Assembly (NCBI GenBank): GCA_913777465.1
Contig: CAJYRQ010000025.1
Coordinates: 1-36,033 of the forward strand
Source of the DNA: an uncultured Chryseobacterium sp.
Lineage (GTDB): Bacteria; Bacteroidota; Bacteroidia; Flavobacteriales; Weeksellaceae
DNA: 36,033 bases
Direction: 5' to 3'
Every line of letters starts with the position of its first letter. The stretch's first letter is position 1. Below are positions 7,542 through 16,853 of this stretch, one piece after another. The notes under the pieces were generated by a model. The model ran no database searches, had not been told where the DNA came from, and saw nothing but the letters and a program-made list of their open reading frames with translations. The position numbers and the translations under genes were made by a program.

Positions 7542-9503
7542 TTAGTATCCAGGGTTCTGGTATTTTGCTTTATCTGCCGCAGACATATCACTCATAGCAT
7601 CCAATTGTCCCTGAGGAATCGGTCTTAAGTAGTGATAAGGCTGAATATTTCTGGTGAAGGTCTGAGGTGTATGGTTTCCATATGCTGTCCCTCCGATTTG
7701 ATACGTAGCGCCATATTCTGCCCATTTTTGGGTTCTTACCAAATCAAACCATCTGTAAAACTCTCCGTAATATTCTCTTGATCTTTCTGCTAGAATATAA
7801 TCAATCGTGATTGTCGCTGGCGTTGCTGCAATCATAGCTGCACTATTGTCAGCAATATAAGTTGCATTGTTTTTATTGCTAAATCTCCATTTTCCAGCTC
7901 TTGCACGGATCACATTGATTAAATCTCTTGCGCTCATAGCACCCGAAGCTCCCTTAACCGCTGCTTCTGCTGCGATGAAATAGAACTCTGAGAACTTGGC
8001 TACAGGGAACGGTCTTGTTAAACCTGCATTCGGATACCCTAATCCGTTTGGATCATCCGTACGGTAAGTTCCGATTTTCCACAGTCCTGGATAAACGATT
8101 CTGCTGATTCCATTAGGTGAAATTACCCAATCGGCACGTCCAGGCAAAACCCCTGCACCTACACTATTTTGTCCACCACCGGAAGGATAAACGATATTTG
8201 GAAGCTGAGAATCATCATCTAAAAAGCTTAATATTGCTCCGCCTACCGGCACAGGAAGATTATTGGCATTGTATAATGTGGTCGTTGATTCCAGCCCTGT
8301 TCCTGTTTTCTGCCAGTTTCCTCTATAAGTCGTTACAAAAGTACCGTCATAACGGGAATCATTTGTTTTATCAGCAAAGGTATTTTTAATAACTCCAATA
8401 GGTGGAGCCATACGTACCCAAGGTCTTCCCAACGATTGTGCCGCTTCTCTTGTGATCGGACTTGCAGGAGTCCAGGAAGTAGCAGATTTACTACTTTTAA
8501 TATTGGTATAATTCCATGTTTGCATCCAGGCAGCAAAATTATCAGGAGCCCATCCTGAACCGAAACCGACAGGATCCGATTCGTTATAAAAAACGCTGGA
8601 AGCCGTGTGGTCTGCATAAAGCATTTGCTCTGAATTGCGGTCTTTGGAACCTTCGTTTACATCATAGTATGTCGGCTGAAGAGCATAGGATCCAGGAGTG
8701 TTAATGCCTTGTAAAGCTATATCGTAAGCCTGTTGGAAATACCATTGTGCATTATGTCCGTCCGGATCTGTTCTTGCAGCATCTGGATAAGTCGGGATGT
8801 TATTAGGGTTCTGTAACCACCATCCGTAAGTAAGGTAGGCTTTGGCTAAAAACAGCCTCGCCACATTCTTTGTAACACCGCCGGTAACTCTAGGACTGGC
8901 AGGAAGATTATTGATTGCTTTCAATAAATCCGGGAAAATACCTCTGGTATACACTTCCGGAACGGTATTTCTCTTAGACAGAGTCGTAGGTGAAATATTA
9001 AGAGCCAATTCTCCGGAACCTAAATCTAATGGTACCCCTCCATAGGTCTGTACCAATTGAAAATAATAAAATGATCTGAAAAAACGGGCTTCCGATACAA
9101 GGGATTCAGCAATATTAAATTTCGGTCCTCTTTCTATGATCCCATTAGCTGTATTGATATAAGGAAAAACAGATCCCCAAACCATACTTGTTGGGAAAGT
9201 ACTGGAATTAATTGCCGTCGCTCCCCCTGTCATATCTAAATCCTTGAAGTTCCCGTCTGCACTCTGTGCCCAGGTTGCTTCATCCGTTCCGTTCTGTGTT
9301 GCACTCATGTAATAGCCGTTTCCGTAAAGAAGACGTAAGCTTCTGTATAAAGCCGTTACACCAGATGTTACACCATCTGCAGAGTTGAAATAATCAACTG
9401 TATATCCTGATCTGGGTTGCTCGTCTAGAATTTCATTGCAGCTAGACAAGGCTAGTGAACTCACTAAAATACCCAATACAATTTTTTTGTTAATTTTTAT
9501 CAT
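7542..9503 (-). CDS. SusD/RagB-family glycan-binding outer-membrane lipoprotein
   Basis: A 653-residue surface lipoprotein that binds oligosaccharide and forms the lid of the SusC transporter. The signal peptide ends in the lipobox LSSC with lipidated Cys at residue 22. NEILDEQPRSGYT after it is the typical SusD N-terminus. The helical TPR-like core includes SEARFFRSFYYFQLVQTYGGVPL and NVARLFLAKAYLTYG, and the C-terminal part carries FYFIAAEAAVKG, YILAERSREYYGEFYRWFDLVR and YLRPIPQGQLDAMS. It is slightly longer than most SusD proteins (about 500-600 residues). It starts only 12 bases after the susC stop, so the two are co-transcribed. The glycan (xylan) is inferred from neighbours. Confidence 0.96.
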   Translation of the reverse strand: MIKINKKIVLGILVSSLALSSCNEILDEQPRSGYTVDYFNSADGVTSGVTALYRSLRLLYGNGYYMSATQNGTDEATWAQSADGNFKDLDMTGGATAINSSTFPTSMVWGSVFPYINTANGIIERGPKFNIAESLVSEARFFRSFYYFQLVQTYGGVPLDLGSGELALNISPTTLSKRNTVPEVYTRGIFPDLLKAINNLPASPRVTGGVTKNVARLFLAKAYLTYGWWLQNPNNIPTYPDAARTDPDGHNAQWYFQQAYDIALQGINTPGSYALQPTYYDVNEGSKDRNSEQMLYADHTASSVFYNESDPVGFGSGWAPDNFAAWMQTWNYTNIKSSKSATSWTPASPITREAAQSLGRPWVRMAPPIGVIKNTFADKTNDSRYDGTFVTTYRGNWQKTGTGLESTTTLYNANNLPVPVGGAILSFLDDDSQLPNIVYPSGGGQNSVGAGVLPGRADWVISPNGISRIVYPGLWKIGTYRTDDPNGLGYPNAGLTRPFPVAKFSEFYFIAAEAAVKGASGAMSARDLINVIRARAGKWRFSNKNNATYIADNSAAMIAATPATITIDYILAERSREYYGEFYRWFDLVRTQKWAEYGATYQIGGTAYGNHTPQTFTRNIQPYHYLRPIPQGQLDAMSDMSAADKAKYQNPGY

Positions 9504-9515
9504 GATGATGTAGAT

Positions 9516-12395
9516 TTAAAAAGATAAATTAAGTCCCAATATAAAGTTTCTTGTGGCAGGATTATTGGTTCCGATAATCAGCTGGCGATTTCTGTAGCTG
9601 CTTACCGCCTGGTTTTGATCACCTGTAGAATTCGGCTCAGGATCCATACCGGACATTTTGTGATATGGTGAATAAATTACCAATGGATTTGTAACAGTAA
9701 AGTAAATTCTTAAGCTGTTAATATTAAGATCCTTAAGGAAATCCTTATCTAAGTTATATCCTAATGTCAATGTTCTCAGTTTCACATATGATCCGTCAAA
9801 AAGAGCTAAAGTCGACAGATATTTAGGGTTATCACCACTTAGCAATCCGCCCGGTTTAGGGAATCTTGCGTCTGTATTATCATCCGTATAGTAATCTACG
9901 TCTACGTTATTTCCTCTACCGGTTAACCTGTTTAAGTACCCAGCAGATCCATAAATGGAACTGATCAGAACACCACCTTTCTGGAATGCTCCCACTGTAC
10001 TCAACTCAAATCCTTTGTAAGCAAAACGCATATTGAAACCTCCCTGCCAATCCGGGTTGGTATCTATAATCTGTCTATCTGCAGGACCGATAGCTCTTAC
10101 AGGTGTACCGTCCGCATTATATCCGCCGGTGTATAAAACTTTGATCATACCCGGAGCAGCTCCAACCTGAGGTTCCAAAATATTTAAATAAGGATCTCCT
10201 TTTTGCCATAGACCTACATATTGATAATCGAATAATGAATTTACGTTATGACCAACAAACCATAAGTTATTTTCATCTCTGTCAGCACCTGATGCAAGTG
10301 ATAAAATTTTGTTTCTGTTGGCATACCAGTTAACTCCTGCATCCCAGCTGAAACCATCTGGCTTATCAATAATAATTCCATTAAGGGAAGCTTCCCATCC
10401 TTTGTTTTCGATATCTCCTACATTTTGCAGAACACCACCAGGAATTCCTCCACTTGGCGGTAAACTTTTATTTTGAAGTATACCATAAGTATGTGTTCTG
10501 TAATATTCTACCGTACCGTTAATTCTGTTGTTCAAGAAACCAAAATCCAATCCTGCGTTATGGGTTTTAGAATATTCCCATCCTAACTGTGGGTTTGGTG
10601 CTGTGTTAATAGAAACTCCTGTTGAAAAAGCATTTCCAAAGTTATACGGGTTCACAGTTAAACTTCCTGCAGTTGTATAAGGTGAAATAGCCTGATTTGA
10701 TGTCTCTCCCCAGCCATATCTTAATTTGAATAAATTAACAAACTGGAAATTTTTCATGAAATTCTCATTAGCCACGTTCCATCCAACAGAGATAGCCGGA
10801 TAGGTATTCCACTTATGCCCTTCCGCAAGAACAGAAGCTCCGTCTGCCCGAAGTGTAGCGGTAATCATATACTTGTTGTCATACGTATACATTGCTCTAC
10901 CCATATAGGAAATGAGCCCTGTTCTTGCATAAAATTGATTATTTGGATTTACCGTAATGTCCGCTTGTGGAGACTGACCAAGATTGTAATACTGGAAAAA
11001 ATCTGACGGTACATTTTTAGCACTTATATAGCTGCTTGTAACAGTATTCTGTTCAGAAGAATATAATGCAACCGCGTTGATCTTATGCTTTCCAAAAGTC
11101 TTATCATAAGTCAGTAAGTTTTCTATAGTCCAGTGGTAAGTCTGGCTATTCCCCCTTCCAGCAGAAGAAATGGCAGCAGGATTTGTACTGAATACGCCTA
11201 CTCCTGTATAATTTCCACTGTTTGAAGTTCTGAAATCCAATCCTACATTGATACGGTATTTCAATCCGTCTACTGGTAATTTAACTTCACCATAAACGTT
11301 GTTATATGATGAGAAAGCCATTGTTTCATCTACATATTTATCTCCTAATGCATCAAGAGTTTGTCTAGTATAAACCCATGCCTGATCCATATTCGATGAC
11401 ATCGTTAATGTTCTTCTCGGATTACCGAATTCATCATAAGGACTGGCCAAAGGCGAATATCCTAAAGTAGGCGCTGAAGCAATACCATTTCCTTCGGATT
11501 TTACATAATTGGAATTGGTAGTGAAACCAAATTTGAAACTCTTTCCAACCTGCTGATCCAACCCAACCCTAATACCAAAACGTTCATAGCTTTGCAAAGG
11601 AACAACTGCATCCTGTTTTAGATATGACAATCCAACATTATAGTTACCTCCTTCTGTACCTCCGGAAACTCCAACATCATGGTTGGTAATCATCGCCGGC
11701 TTATAATACAACTTTTGCCAATCTGTATCAACACCATCTTTTTCGCTGTCTCCATTTTTTATAAGATCGCCTGCATCATGCCTTAGTTTCGTTAATTGAG
11801 CACCATTCATCATAGGGTATCTCGAAAACAAAGTCTGGCTTCCTGTAAAAGAGTTATAGGTGAATCTAGGTTTTTGTCCTTTAGATCCTCTGTTTGTTGT
11901 TACCAAGATCACCCCGTTTGCTCCTCTGGAACCATAAATAGCTGTTGCAGAAGCATCTTTCAGGATATCTACACTCTTAATATCACTGGAGCTTATATCT
12001 CCCAGGGATCCTGCAAAAGGAATTCCGTCCAATACCACAAGCGGATCGTTTGCATTGTCTGATAATGATCTCTGTCCTCTGATTCGTATTTTCATGGTTG
12101 CTCCCGGCTTACTGGAAGTCTGATTGATTTCGACCCCTGCACTTCTACTCTGTAGAGCTTGTGTAATATTGGCCGTAGGAACTTCTCTTAGGGTTTCACC
12201 TTTTACAGTTACTACCGATCCCGTTACAGCTTCTTTTCTTTGGGTACCATATCCGATGACAACTACTTCCTCTATCTTTTTCTCCTTGGGCACCGTATCT
12301 TTTTTTACCTGAGCATACGCCATGCCGGCAGGTAATAAGGCCATGGCAAAAAAGAGGGCCGCCTTATTGGTTTTTGAAAAATAAAATCGGTTCAT
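9516..12395 (-). CDS. SusC/RagA-family TonB-dependent outer-membrane transporter
   Basis: A 959-residue beta-barrel transporter that imports oligosaccharides across the outer membrane with TonB energy. The signal peptide is about residues 1-29 (AGMAYAQ). A SusC-type TonB box, EEVVVIGYGTQ (42-52), follows almost at once, then the plug domain (about 55-165) with KIRIRGQRSLSDNANDPLVVLDG, VDILKDASATAIYGSRGANGVI and the barrel ending in LRIYFTVTNPLVIYSPY and NFILGLNLSF. The carboxypeptidase-D-like regulatory domain common before the plug in this family is absent, which explains the shorter length. It is paired with susD 12 bases downstream. No promoter box was seen in the 96-base gap upstream, so it may be read from xylA. 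Confidence 0.96.
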   Translation of the reverse strand: MNRFYFSKTNKAALFFAMALLPAGMAYAQVKKDTVPKEKKIEEVVVIGYGTQRKEAVTGSVVTVKGETLREVPTANITQALQSRSAGVEINQTSSKPGATMKIRIRGQRSLSDNANDPLVVLDGIPFAGSLGDISSSDIKSVDILKDASATAIYGSRGANGVILVTTNRGSKGQKPRFTYNSFTGSQTLFSRYPMMNGAQLTKLRHDAGDLIKNGDSEKDGVDTDWQKLYYKPAMITNHDVGVSGGTEGGNYNVGLSYLKQDAVVPLQSYERFGIRVGLDQQVGKSFKFGFTTNSNYVKSEGNGIASAPTLGYSPLASPYDEFGNPRRTLTMSSNMDQAWVYTRQTLDALGDKYVDETMAFSSYNNVYGEVKLPVDGLKYRINVGLDFRTSNSGNYTGVGVFSTNPAAISSAGRGNSQTYHWTIENLLTYDKTFGKHKINAVALYSSEQNTVTSSYISAKNVPSDFFQYYNLGQSPQADITVNPNNQFYARTGLISYMGRAMYTYDNKYMITATLRADGASVLAEGHKWNTYPAISVGWNVANENFMKNFQFVNLFKLRYGWGETSNQAISPYTTAGSLTVNPYNFGNAFSTGVSINTAPNPQLGWEYSKTHNAGLDFGFLNNRINGTVEYYRTHTYGILQNKSLPPSGGIPGGVLQNVGDIENKGWEASLNGIIIDKPDGFSWDAGVNWYANRNKILSLASGADRDENNLWFVGHNVNSLFDYQYVGLWQKGDPYLNILEPQVGAAPGMIKVLYTGGYNADGTPVRAIGPADRQIIDTNPDWQGGFNMRFAYKGFELSTVGAFQKGGVLISSIYGSAGYLNRLTGRGNNVDVDYYTDDNTDARFPKPGGLLSGDNPKYLSTLALFDGSYVKLRTLTLGYNLDKDFLKDLNINSLRIYFTVTNPLVIYSPYHKMSGMDPEPNSTGDQNQAVSSYRNRQLIIGTNNPATRNFILGLNLSF

Positions 12396-12426
12396 AATTA
12401 TTATTTTTAAATATTAGGGTTAAAAT

Positions 12427-12481
12427 AAAAAGGCTGGTAATAATTATAGTTTTAATAATCCTTAGTGTTTAGCAGCCTTTT
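12427..12481 (-). terminator. Stem-loop terminator between xylA and susC
   Basis: AAAAAGGCTG (12427-12436) and CAGCCTTTT (12473-12481) form a stem with a loop of about 36 bases. On the minus strand the stem is followed by TTTTTATTTT, the pattern of a rho-independent terminator. It starts 11 bases after the xylA stop. Partial read-through could set the xylA:susC ratio. Confidence 0.5.
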
Positions 12482-12491
12482 CATTTATTTT

Positions 12492-13820
12492 TTAGATATA
12501 CATATTCACAATAGCTTCAAACAATTCCTGTTTTCCGCTTTTTGGCTGAGGTTCCCCAATTTCATGTGCGATTCTCTGAAGATCCTCTAACGTAAGAGAT
12601 CCTTCTTCAAATGCCTTTCCGTGCCCGTTGTCAAAAGAAGCATAGCGGTCTGTTCTTAATTTGTTGTAATCCGAATTTTCAAGAATATCGGCAGCAGCCA
12701 GAAGTCCTTTGGCAAATACATCCATTCCTGAAATATGAGAGATGAATAAATCTTCAGGATCGATAGAGTTTCTTCTGATTTTAGCGTCGAAGTTTACCCC
12801 TCCTTTTCCTAGACCTCCTGCTGGCAGCAATACCAACCATGCCTGAACCATTTCCAGATAATCTACCGGGAACTGATCGGTATCCCATCCGTTCTGATAA
12901 TCTCCTCTGTTCGCGTCGATGCTTCCTAACATTCCTGCATCTACTGCTGCCTGAAGCTCGTGCTCGAAAGTATGCCCTGCCAATGTAGCATGATTTACTT
13001 CGATATTTAATTTAAAATCTTTATCTAATCCGTAATATCTTAAGAATCCGATTACCGTTTCAGAATCGTAATCGTACTGGTGCTTGGTAGGCTCCATCGG
13101 CTTAGGCTCGATCAAGAAATTCCCCTGGAAACCTTGCTGACGGGCATAATCTCTGGACATTGTTAAGAAACGTGCTAAGTGGTCTTTTTCACGCTTCATA
13201 TCCGTGTTCAGAAGGCTCATGTATCCTTCTCTTCCACCCCAGAACACATAATTTTCTCCTCCTAGTGCAATGGTTGCATCAATAGAGTTTTTTACCTGAG
13301 TTCCGGCACATGCCAATACATCAAAATTCGGGTTGGTAGAAGCTCCGTTCATGTATCTTTCGTGGGTGAAAACGTTTGCCGTTCCCCAAAGAAGCTTAAT
13401 TCCCGTTTCTGCCTGCTTTTGCTTGGCATATTCTACAACAGCCTGAAGATTTTTCTCGTAATCTTTCCAGTTGTCTGCAGGATCTACCAAGTCGATGTCG
13501 TGGAAACAGTAGAAATTGAAGCCCATTTTGGACATAAATTCAAAACCTGCATCCAGCTTGTGCATCGCTCTTGTTACGGGATCATTTCCGATATCCCAAG
13601 GGTGGTGAATGGTTGCCCCCCCGAACGGATCGCTTCCGTTAGCACATAAGGTATGCCACCACGCCATTGCAAAACGGGTCCAGTCTTTCATCGGTTTCCC
13701 CATGATTACTTTTTCTGCATCATAATAGCGGAACGCCATCGGATTTCGGCTCTCCTTTCCTTCAAACTTAATCTTATCGATCCCTGTGAAAAACTCTTTC
13801 GTACCTGTTAAAGTGTTCAT
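12492..13820 (-). CDS. xylA: Xylose isomerase
   Basis: A 442-residue cytoplasmic enzyme interconverting D-xylose and D-xylulose (EC 5.3.1.5). It has the length of the class II enzymes. Catalytic and metal residues are all present: H107 in [12 protein letters not shown]238 in [17 protein letters not shown]274 and H277 in [18 protein letters not shown]302 in IDANRGD, D313 and D315 in GWDTDQFP, and D345 in NFDAK. It lies downstream of xylulokinase and upstream of susC in one orientation. This gene is the firmest evidence that the locus serves a xylose-based polymer. Confidence 0.98.
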   Translation of the reverse strand: MNTLTGTKEFFTGIDKIKFEGKESRNPMAFRYYDAEKVIMGKPMKDWTRFAMAWWHTLCANGSDPFGGATIHHPWDIGNDPVTRAMHKLDAGFEFMSKMGFNFYCFHDIDLVDPADNWKDYEKNLQAVVEYAKQKQAETGIKLLWGTANVFTHERYMNGASTNPNFDVLACAGTQVKNSIDATIALGGENYVFWGGREGYMSLLNTDMKREKDHLARFLTMSRDYARQQGFQGNFLIEPKPMEPTKHQYDYDSETVIGFLRYYGLDKDFKLNIEVNHATLAGHTFEHELQAAVDAGMLGSIDANRGDYQNGWDTDQFPVDYLEMVQAWLVLLPAGGLGKGGVNFDAKIRRNSIDPEDLFISHISGMDVFAKGLLAAADILENSDYNKLRTDRYASFDNGHGKAFEEGSLTLEDLQRIAHEIGEPQPKSGKQELFEAIVNMYI

Positions 13821-13902
13821 ATTTGTCTTATTTATTTTTTAATTTTATTTACATTTTTGCATAAAAACTCCCGGCTCACTGATTTTTTGATTGTCAGTAA
13901 GT

Positions 13903-13921
13903 ACAATGGAATTTCCGTTGT
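13903..13921. promoter_or_regulatory. Palindrome upstream of xylA, operator candidate
   Basis: ACAATGGAATTTCCGTTGT is a 19-base palindrome with a single mismatch between arms. It lies in the 107-base xylB-xylA spacer, about 83 bases before the xylA start. The one-base centre is too small for an RNA loop, so a protein-binding site is more likely than a terminator. No TAnnTTTG box was found beside it. Confidence 0.3.
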
Positions 13922-13927
13922 CGTTTC

Positions 13928-15412
13928 TTAAATTATTTCATGAAGATGGTTTTTCCATCTCGAATAGGCTTCTAAATATTGTTCGCGCTTCTCGTGTTCC
14001 GGCTCTATGACGGCGATTTTTTCCAGTGATGAAAATGCTTCTTTTGAATCCGCATAGAATCCGATGCCTATTCCCGCAGCCCTGGCAGCACCTACAGCAC
14101 CGTCGGTATCATAAAGTTCAATCACCGCATTGCTGACGCTGGCAAGCGACTGGCGGAAAATCGAACTTAAAAACATATTGGCATTTCCTGCCCGGATCAC
14201 CTGGATGTCCATCCCGATGTTCCGCATAATGTTCATTCCATATTCGTACGAGAAGACGATTCCTTCCTGCGCCGCGCGCAGAATATCCCCTTTTGAGTGG
14301 ATGTTAAAATTGATTCCGTGGATCGAGCAGCTGGTATCTTTATTTTCCAGTACCCTTTCCGCTCCGTTGCCGAATGGGATAATGCTTAATCCTTTGGATC
14401 CGATCGGCGAAAGCGAAGCCATATCGTTCATATCTCCGTAAGAAGAAAGTGAAGTGGCAAAATTATGCTTCAGCCATGAGTTGAGGATCCCGGTTCCGTT
14501 GATGCAAAGCAGAACGCCCAATCTTGTCTGTTCCGGGGTGTAATTTACGTGGGCAAAAGTATTGACCCTGGACAGTTTATCATACTCCAGCTGATCCAGT
14601 ACTCCATAAACGACTCCTGAAGTTCCTGCGGTGGAAGCGATTTCCCCCGGGTTGAATACATTCAGTGACAAGGCGTTATTCGGCTGGTCTCCTGCCCTGT
14701 AGGAAATCGGGGTTCCTTCTTTTAATCCCAGTTCCTGAGCAGCGGCTGCAGAAACCGTAGACTGGATTCCGAACGTCGGTACGATTTTCGGGAAGAAGCT
14801 TTTCGGGATTCCGTAATAGTTGATGACATCTTCCGAAATGCAGTTGTTTTTAAAATCCCAGAAAATCCCTTCGGACAATCCTTCTATTGTGATTCCGATC
14901 TGTCCGGAGAGTCTCATCGCGATATAGTCTCCCGGAAGCATGATCTTATCTATTTTTTCAAAAATCTCAGGTTCGTTTTCTTTTACCCAGGCCAGTTTGG
15001 AAGCGGTAAAGTTTCCCGGTGAATTCAGCAAATGCGATAAACATTTTTCTTCTCCGATGGCCTTAAAAGCTTTTTCCCCATAAGGAACGGCACGGCTGTC
15101 GCACCAGATGATGGAGGGTCTCAGCAGGTTCTGGTCTTTGTCCACGAGAATAAGACCATGCATCTGCCAGGTAATACCGATTCCTTTGATGTCTTCCGCC
15201 TGTACGCCGGATTCGTGCATCACGGCTTCATGGGCAAGCTTAAGATTGGTCCACCAGTCCCCCGGATTCTGCTCTGCCCAGCCCGGATGGATTGCCGTAA
15301 TTTTCATTTCCTTTTTCGGAGAAAATTCTGAAGCAATCACTTTTCCGCTGGATGCCTCGATGAGACACACTTTTACAGAAGAACTGCCGATGTCATAGCC
15401 TAATAAGTACAT
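13928..15412 (-). CDS. xylB: Xylulokinase
   Basis: A 494-residue FGGY-family carbohydrate kinase that phosphorylates D-xylulose to D-xylulose-5-phosphate (EC 2.7.1.17) for the pentose phosphate pathway. Visible motifs are the phosphate-binding YLLGYDIGSSSVKV (2-15), GWAEQNPGDWW (44-54), GITWQMHGL (79-87), RPSIIWCDSRA (98-108) and YRAGDQPNNA with the catalytic base D242, followed by ASTAGTSGVVYG in the ATP-binding half. It is 107 bases upstream of xylA and 16 bases downstream of the Nudix-type regulator, so the three most likely share a transcript. The context of xylA makes xylulose the substrate over other FGGY sugars. Confidence 0.95.
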   Translation of the reverse strand: MYLLGYDIGSSSVKVCLIEASSGKVIASEFSPKKEMKITAIHPGWAEQNPGDWWTNLKLAHEAVMHESGVQAEDIKGIGITWQMHGLILVDKDQNLLRPSIIWCDSRAVPYGEKAFKAIGEEKCLSHLLNSPGNFTASKLAWVKENEPEIFEKIDKIMLPGDYIAMRLSGQIGITIEGLSEGIFWDFKNNCISEDVINYYGIPKSFFPKIVPTFGIQSTVSAAAAQELGLKEGTPISYRAGDQPNNALSLNVFNPGEIASTAGTSGVVYGVLDQLEYDKLSRVNTFAHVNYTPEQTRLGVLLCINGTGILNSWLKHNFATSLSSYGDMNDMASLSPIGSKGLSIIPFGNGAERVLENKDTSCSIHGINFNIHSKGDILRAAQEGIVFSYEYGMNIMRNIGMDIQVIRAGNANMFLSSIFRQSLASVSNAVIELYDTDGAVGAARAAGIGIGFYADSKEAFSSLEKIAVIEPEHEKREQYLEAYSRWKNHLHEII

Positions 15413-15428
15413 AGTATAAAGGAGGGTA

Positions 15429-16145
15429 TTATTTAATTAGTTTCGTATTGTTTTTCTTAAAGACCTTGGCATCAAACTTATAATATCTGGCGGCACGGTG
15501 CGATACATTTTTTTCAATTTCATCCAACGGCACGATATAGTTGAAGGATGATATTTTTTTATGAAAGTTTTTGATATCTATATATTTTTCGCTCAGCGCG
15601 CTGTACAGCTGGTAAAGCTGTCTGATCGTAAATCTTTTCGGCAGAAGCTCGAAAATAATCGAGAAATCCGACTCGATCCACTTTCTGATCTCGATCAGCG
15701 ATTCACTGATGATTTTATTATGGTCGAAGGGCAGTGAAGGCACCTGATCGATCGGGAACCAGTCTACCGTGCTGTATTTGGTGCTGTTGATCTTATGATC
15801 GATCTTGCAAAGCGACAGATACGCTACGGTAATAATCCGGTCGATATGATGCTTATACTCCTCTCCCATCCAGTTGATGTCTTTTTCATTATTCGCCCTC
15901 ATCGGGTCTGCAAAACATTTAAACTGCTTCAATACCATTTTTCTGATCCCTGTAAGCTCGTGAAGAACTCTTTCTGCTGCATCGTCTACATCCTCATCAC
16001 TAAAAATAAGACTTCCCGGAAGCTTAATCTGCTTTTCCGCATCCAGATGCCTTTCCACGAGTAAAATATTCAATCTGTTTTCATGGTCAAATCCAAAAAC
16101 AACACAATCAACAGAAACATAGGTATGTATAAATTCAGGGCTCAT
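15429..16145 (-). CDS. Nudix-domain sugar-responsive transcriptional regulator (NrtR/AraR type)
   Basis: A 238-residue protein with a Nudix fold (about residues 8-140) and a C-terminal winged helix-turn-helix (about 165-230, LPKRFTIRQLYQLYSALSEK). The Nudix box is present in outline, G44 to I67 (ending RVLHELTGI), but two of the REUxEE glutamates are Val60 and Leu64, so hydrolysis is unlikely and the domain is better read as an effector sensor, as in the NrtR-type AraR of Bacteroidetes. The ATG at 16143-16145 is preferred over the upstream TTG at 16175, which overlaps a promoter box. It is the first gene of the locus, 16 bases before xylB, so it probably senses xylose, arabinose or a phosphorylated product and controls this operon. 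The ligand is not shown by sequence. Confidence 0.88.
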   Translation of the reverse strand: MSPEFIHTYVSVDCVVFGFDHENRLNILLVERHLDAEKQIKLPGSLIFSDEDVDDAAERVLHELTGIRKMVLKQFKCFADPMRANNEKDINWMGEEYKHHIDRIITVAYLSLCKIDHKINSTKYSTVDWFPIDQVPSLPFDHNKIISESLIEIRKWIESDFSIIFELLPKRFTIRQLYQLYSALSEKYIDIKNFHKKISSFNYIVPLDEIEKNVSHRAARYYKFDAKVFKKNNTKLIK

Positions 16146-16172
16146 TAAAGTGTTAACATTTATGTAACATGA

Positions 16173-16180
16173 CAAATATA
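16173..16180 (-). promoter_or_regulatory. Promoter -7 box candidate for the regulator-xylB operon
   Basis: On the minus strand this reads TATATTTG, an exact match to the Bacteroidota -7 consensus TAnnTTTG, 27 bases upstream of the regulator ATG. No convincing -33 TTG sits at the usual spacing. AAGTGTTAACA next to the start codon (16147-16157) and CTAACACTTAA upstream (16215-16225) are inverted copies of one motif and may be operator halves on either side. Confidence 0.4.
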
Positions 16181-16276
16181 AAAATTCAGATGAATAAAAA
16201 AAATATTTTTATTGCTAACACTTAAATATCAGTAATTTACATATCGATTTTTTATGATAACAATTGTATATTATTA

Positions 16277-16292
16277 ATGATAAGGTTATCAT
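16277..16292. promoter_or_regulatory. Palindrome ATGATAA-GG-TTATCAT, operator candidate
   Basis: Perfect 7-base arms around GG in the region upstream of the Nudix-type regulator. The size fits a dimeric DNA-binding protein. Whether it is bound by this regulator is unknown. Confidence 0.35.
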
Positions 16293-16431
16293 ACTTATGA
16301 CACTTACAAATATTGTAAGAGATCATTTTACAAGCATTTATATAAAAAATTCACACAAAAAAGGCCTTATTTTTTCCGGTAAAATATTATGATAAGAATT
16401 GTTAAAAAATATTTTTAAAAAAAATATAAAC

Positions 16432-16450
16432 AAGTGTAAAAAAAACACTT
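16432..16450. promoter_or_regulatory. Inverted repeat AAGTGT-N7-ACACTT, operator candidate
   Basis: Six-base arms separated by an A-only spacer. The AGTGT core also occurs in AAGTGTTAACA next to the regulator start (16147-16157) and, inverted, in CTAACACTTAA at 16215-16225. The recurrence within 300 bases is the reason to note it. Confidence 0.35.
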
Positions 16451-16684
16451 TTATAGCCGAAAAAGCATTAAAAAAACATTAATTTTTTTACCGTTTTTGT
16501 ATGTAAGGCTCACTAAAGTTATAAAAAGTGGAATTTTGGCAAATGTTTACATGATGCGGGAAGGCTTTTAAAATCGGATGTAATTAAAATTACCGGGTAT
16601 ACCTGTAATGGGCAGGGCATTTACAATCAATTATGATGGTCTGACTATTATACCAGATCCCATTCATGTTGTTTTATCAAACGG

Positions 16685-16720
16685 AAAAGCAGCTTTGTTA
16701 AATCCAGTCCGGCTGCTTTT
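16685..16720. terminator. Stem-loop with T-run on plus strand
   Basis: AAAAGCAGC (16685-16693) and GCTGCTTTT (16712-16720) form a 9-bp stem with an 18-base loop. On the plus strand the T-run follows directly. No intact gene precedes it on the plus strand, so it may be left over from a lost gene. Confidence 0.5.
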
Positions 16721-16853
16721 TGAAAAAATCAGATTAAATTGTATAGAAATTTCATCATCCTCAATTCGGCTTCAAATAATCTCGATCGGGTTACATCCAT
16801 ACGCCGGTAAATAATCAACTTTGCTTCATTACATTTTAAAATCACTTAGAATT

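Larger units (their letters stand above)
16181..16853. other. AT-rich gene-free stretch upstream of the xylan locus
   Basis: This 673-base stretch is strongly AT-rich and holds no convincing gene. It contains the two palindromes listed at 16277-16292 and 16432-16450, the self-complementary run AAAAAAGGCCTTATTTTTT near 16358, and a terminator-like stem at 16685-16720. A 68-codon frame at 16608-16814 has no family features and overlaps that stem, so it is not called as a gene. Confidence 0.6.

Noticed and set aside
16608-16814. Small plus-strand frame of 68 codons
   Set aside because: It contains a terminator-like stem, shows no domain or signal, and has no neighbour on its strand.
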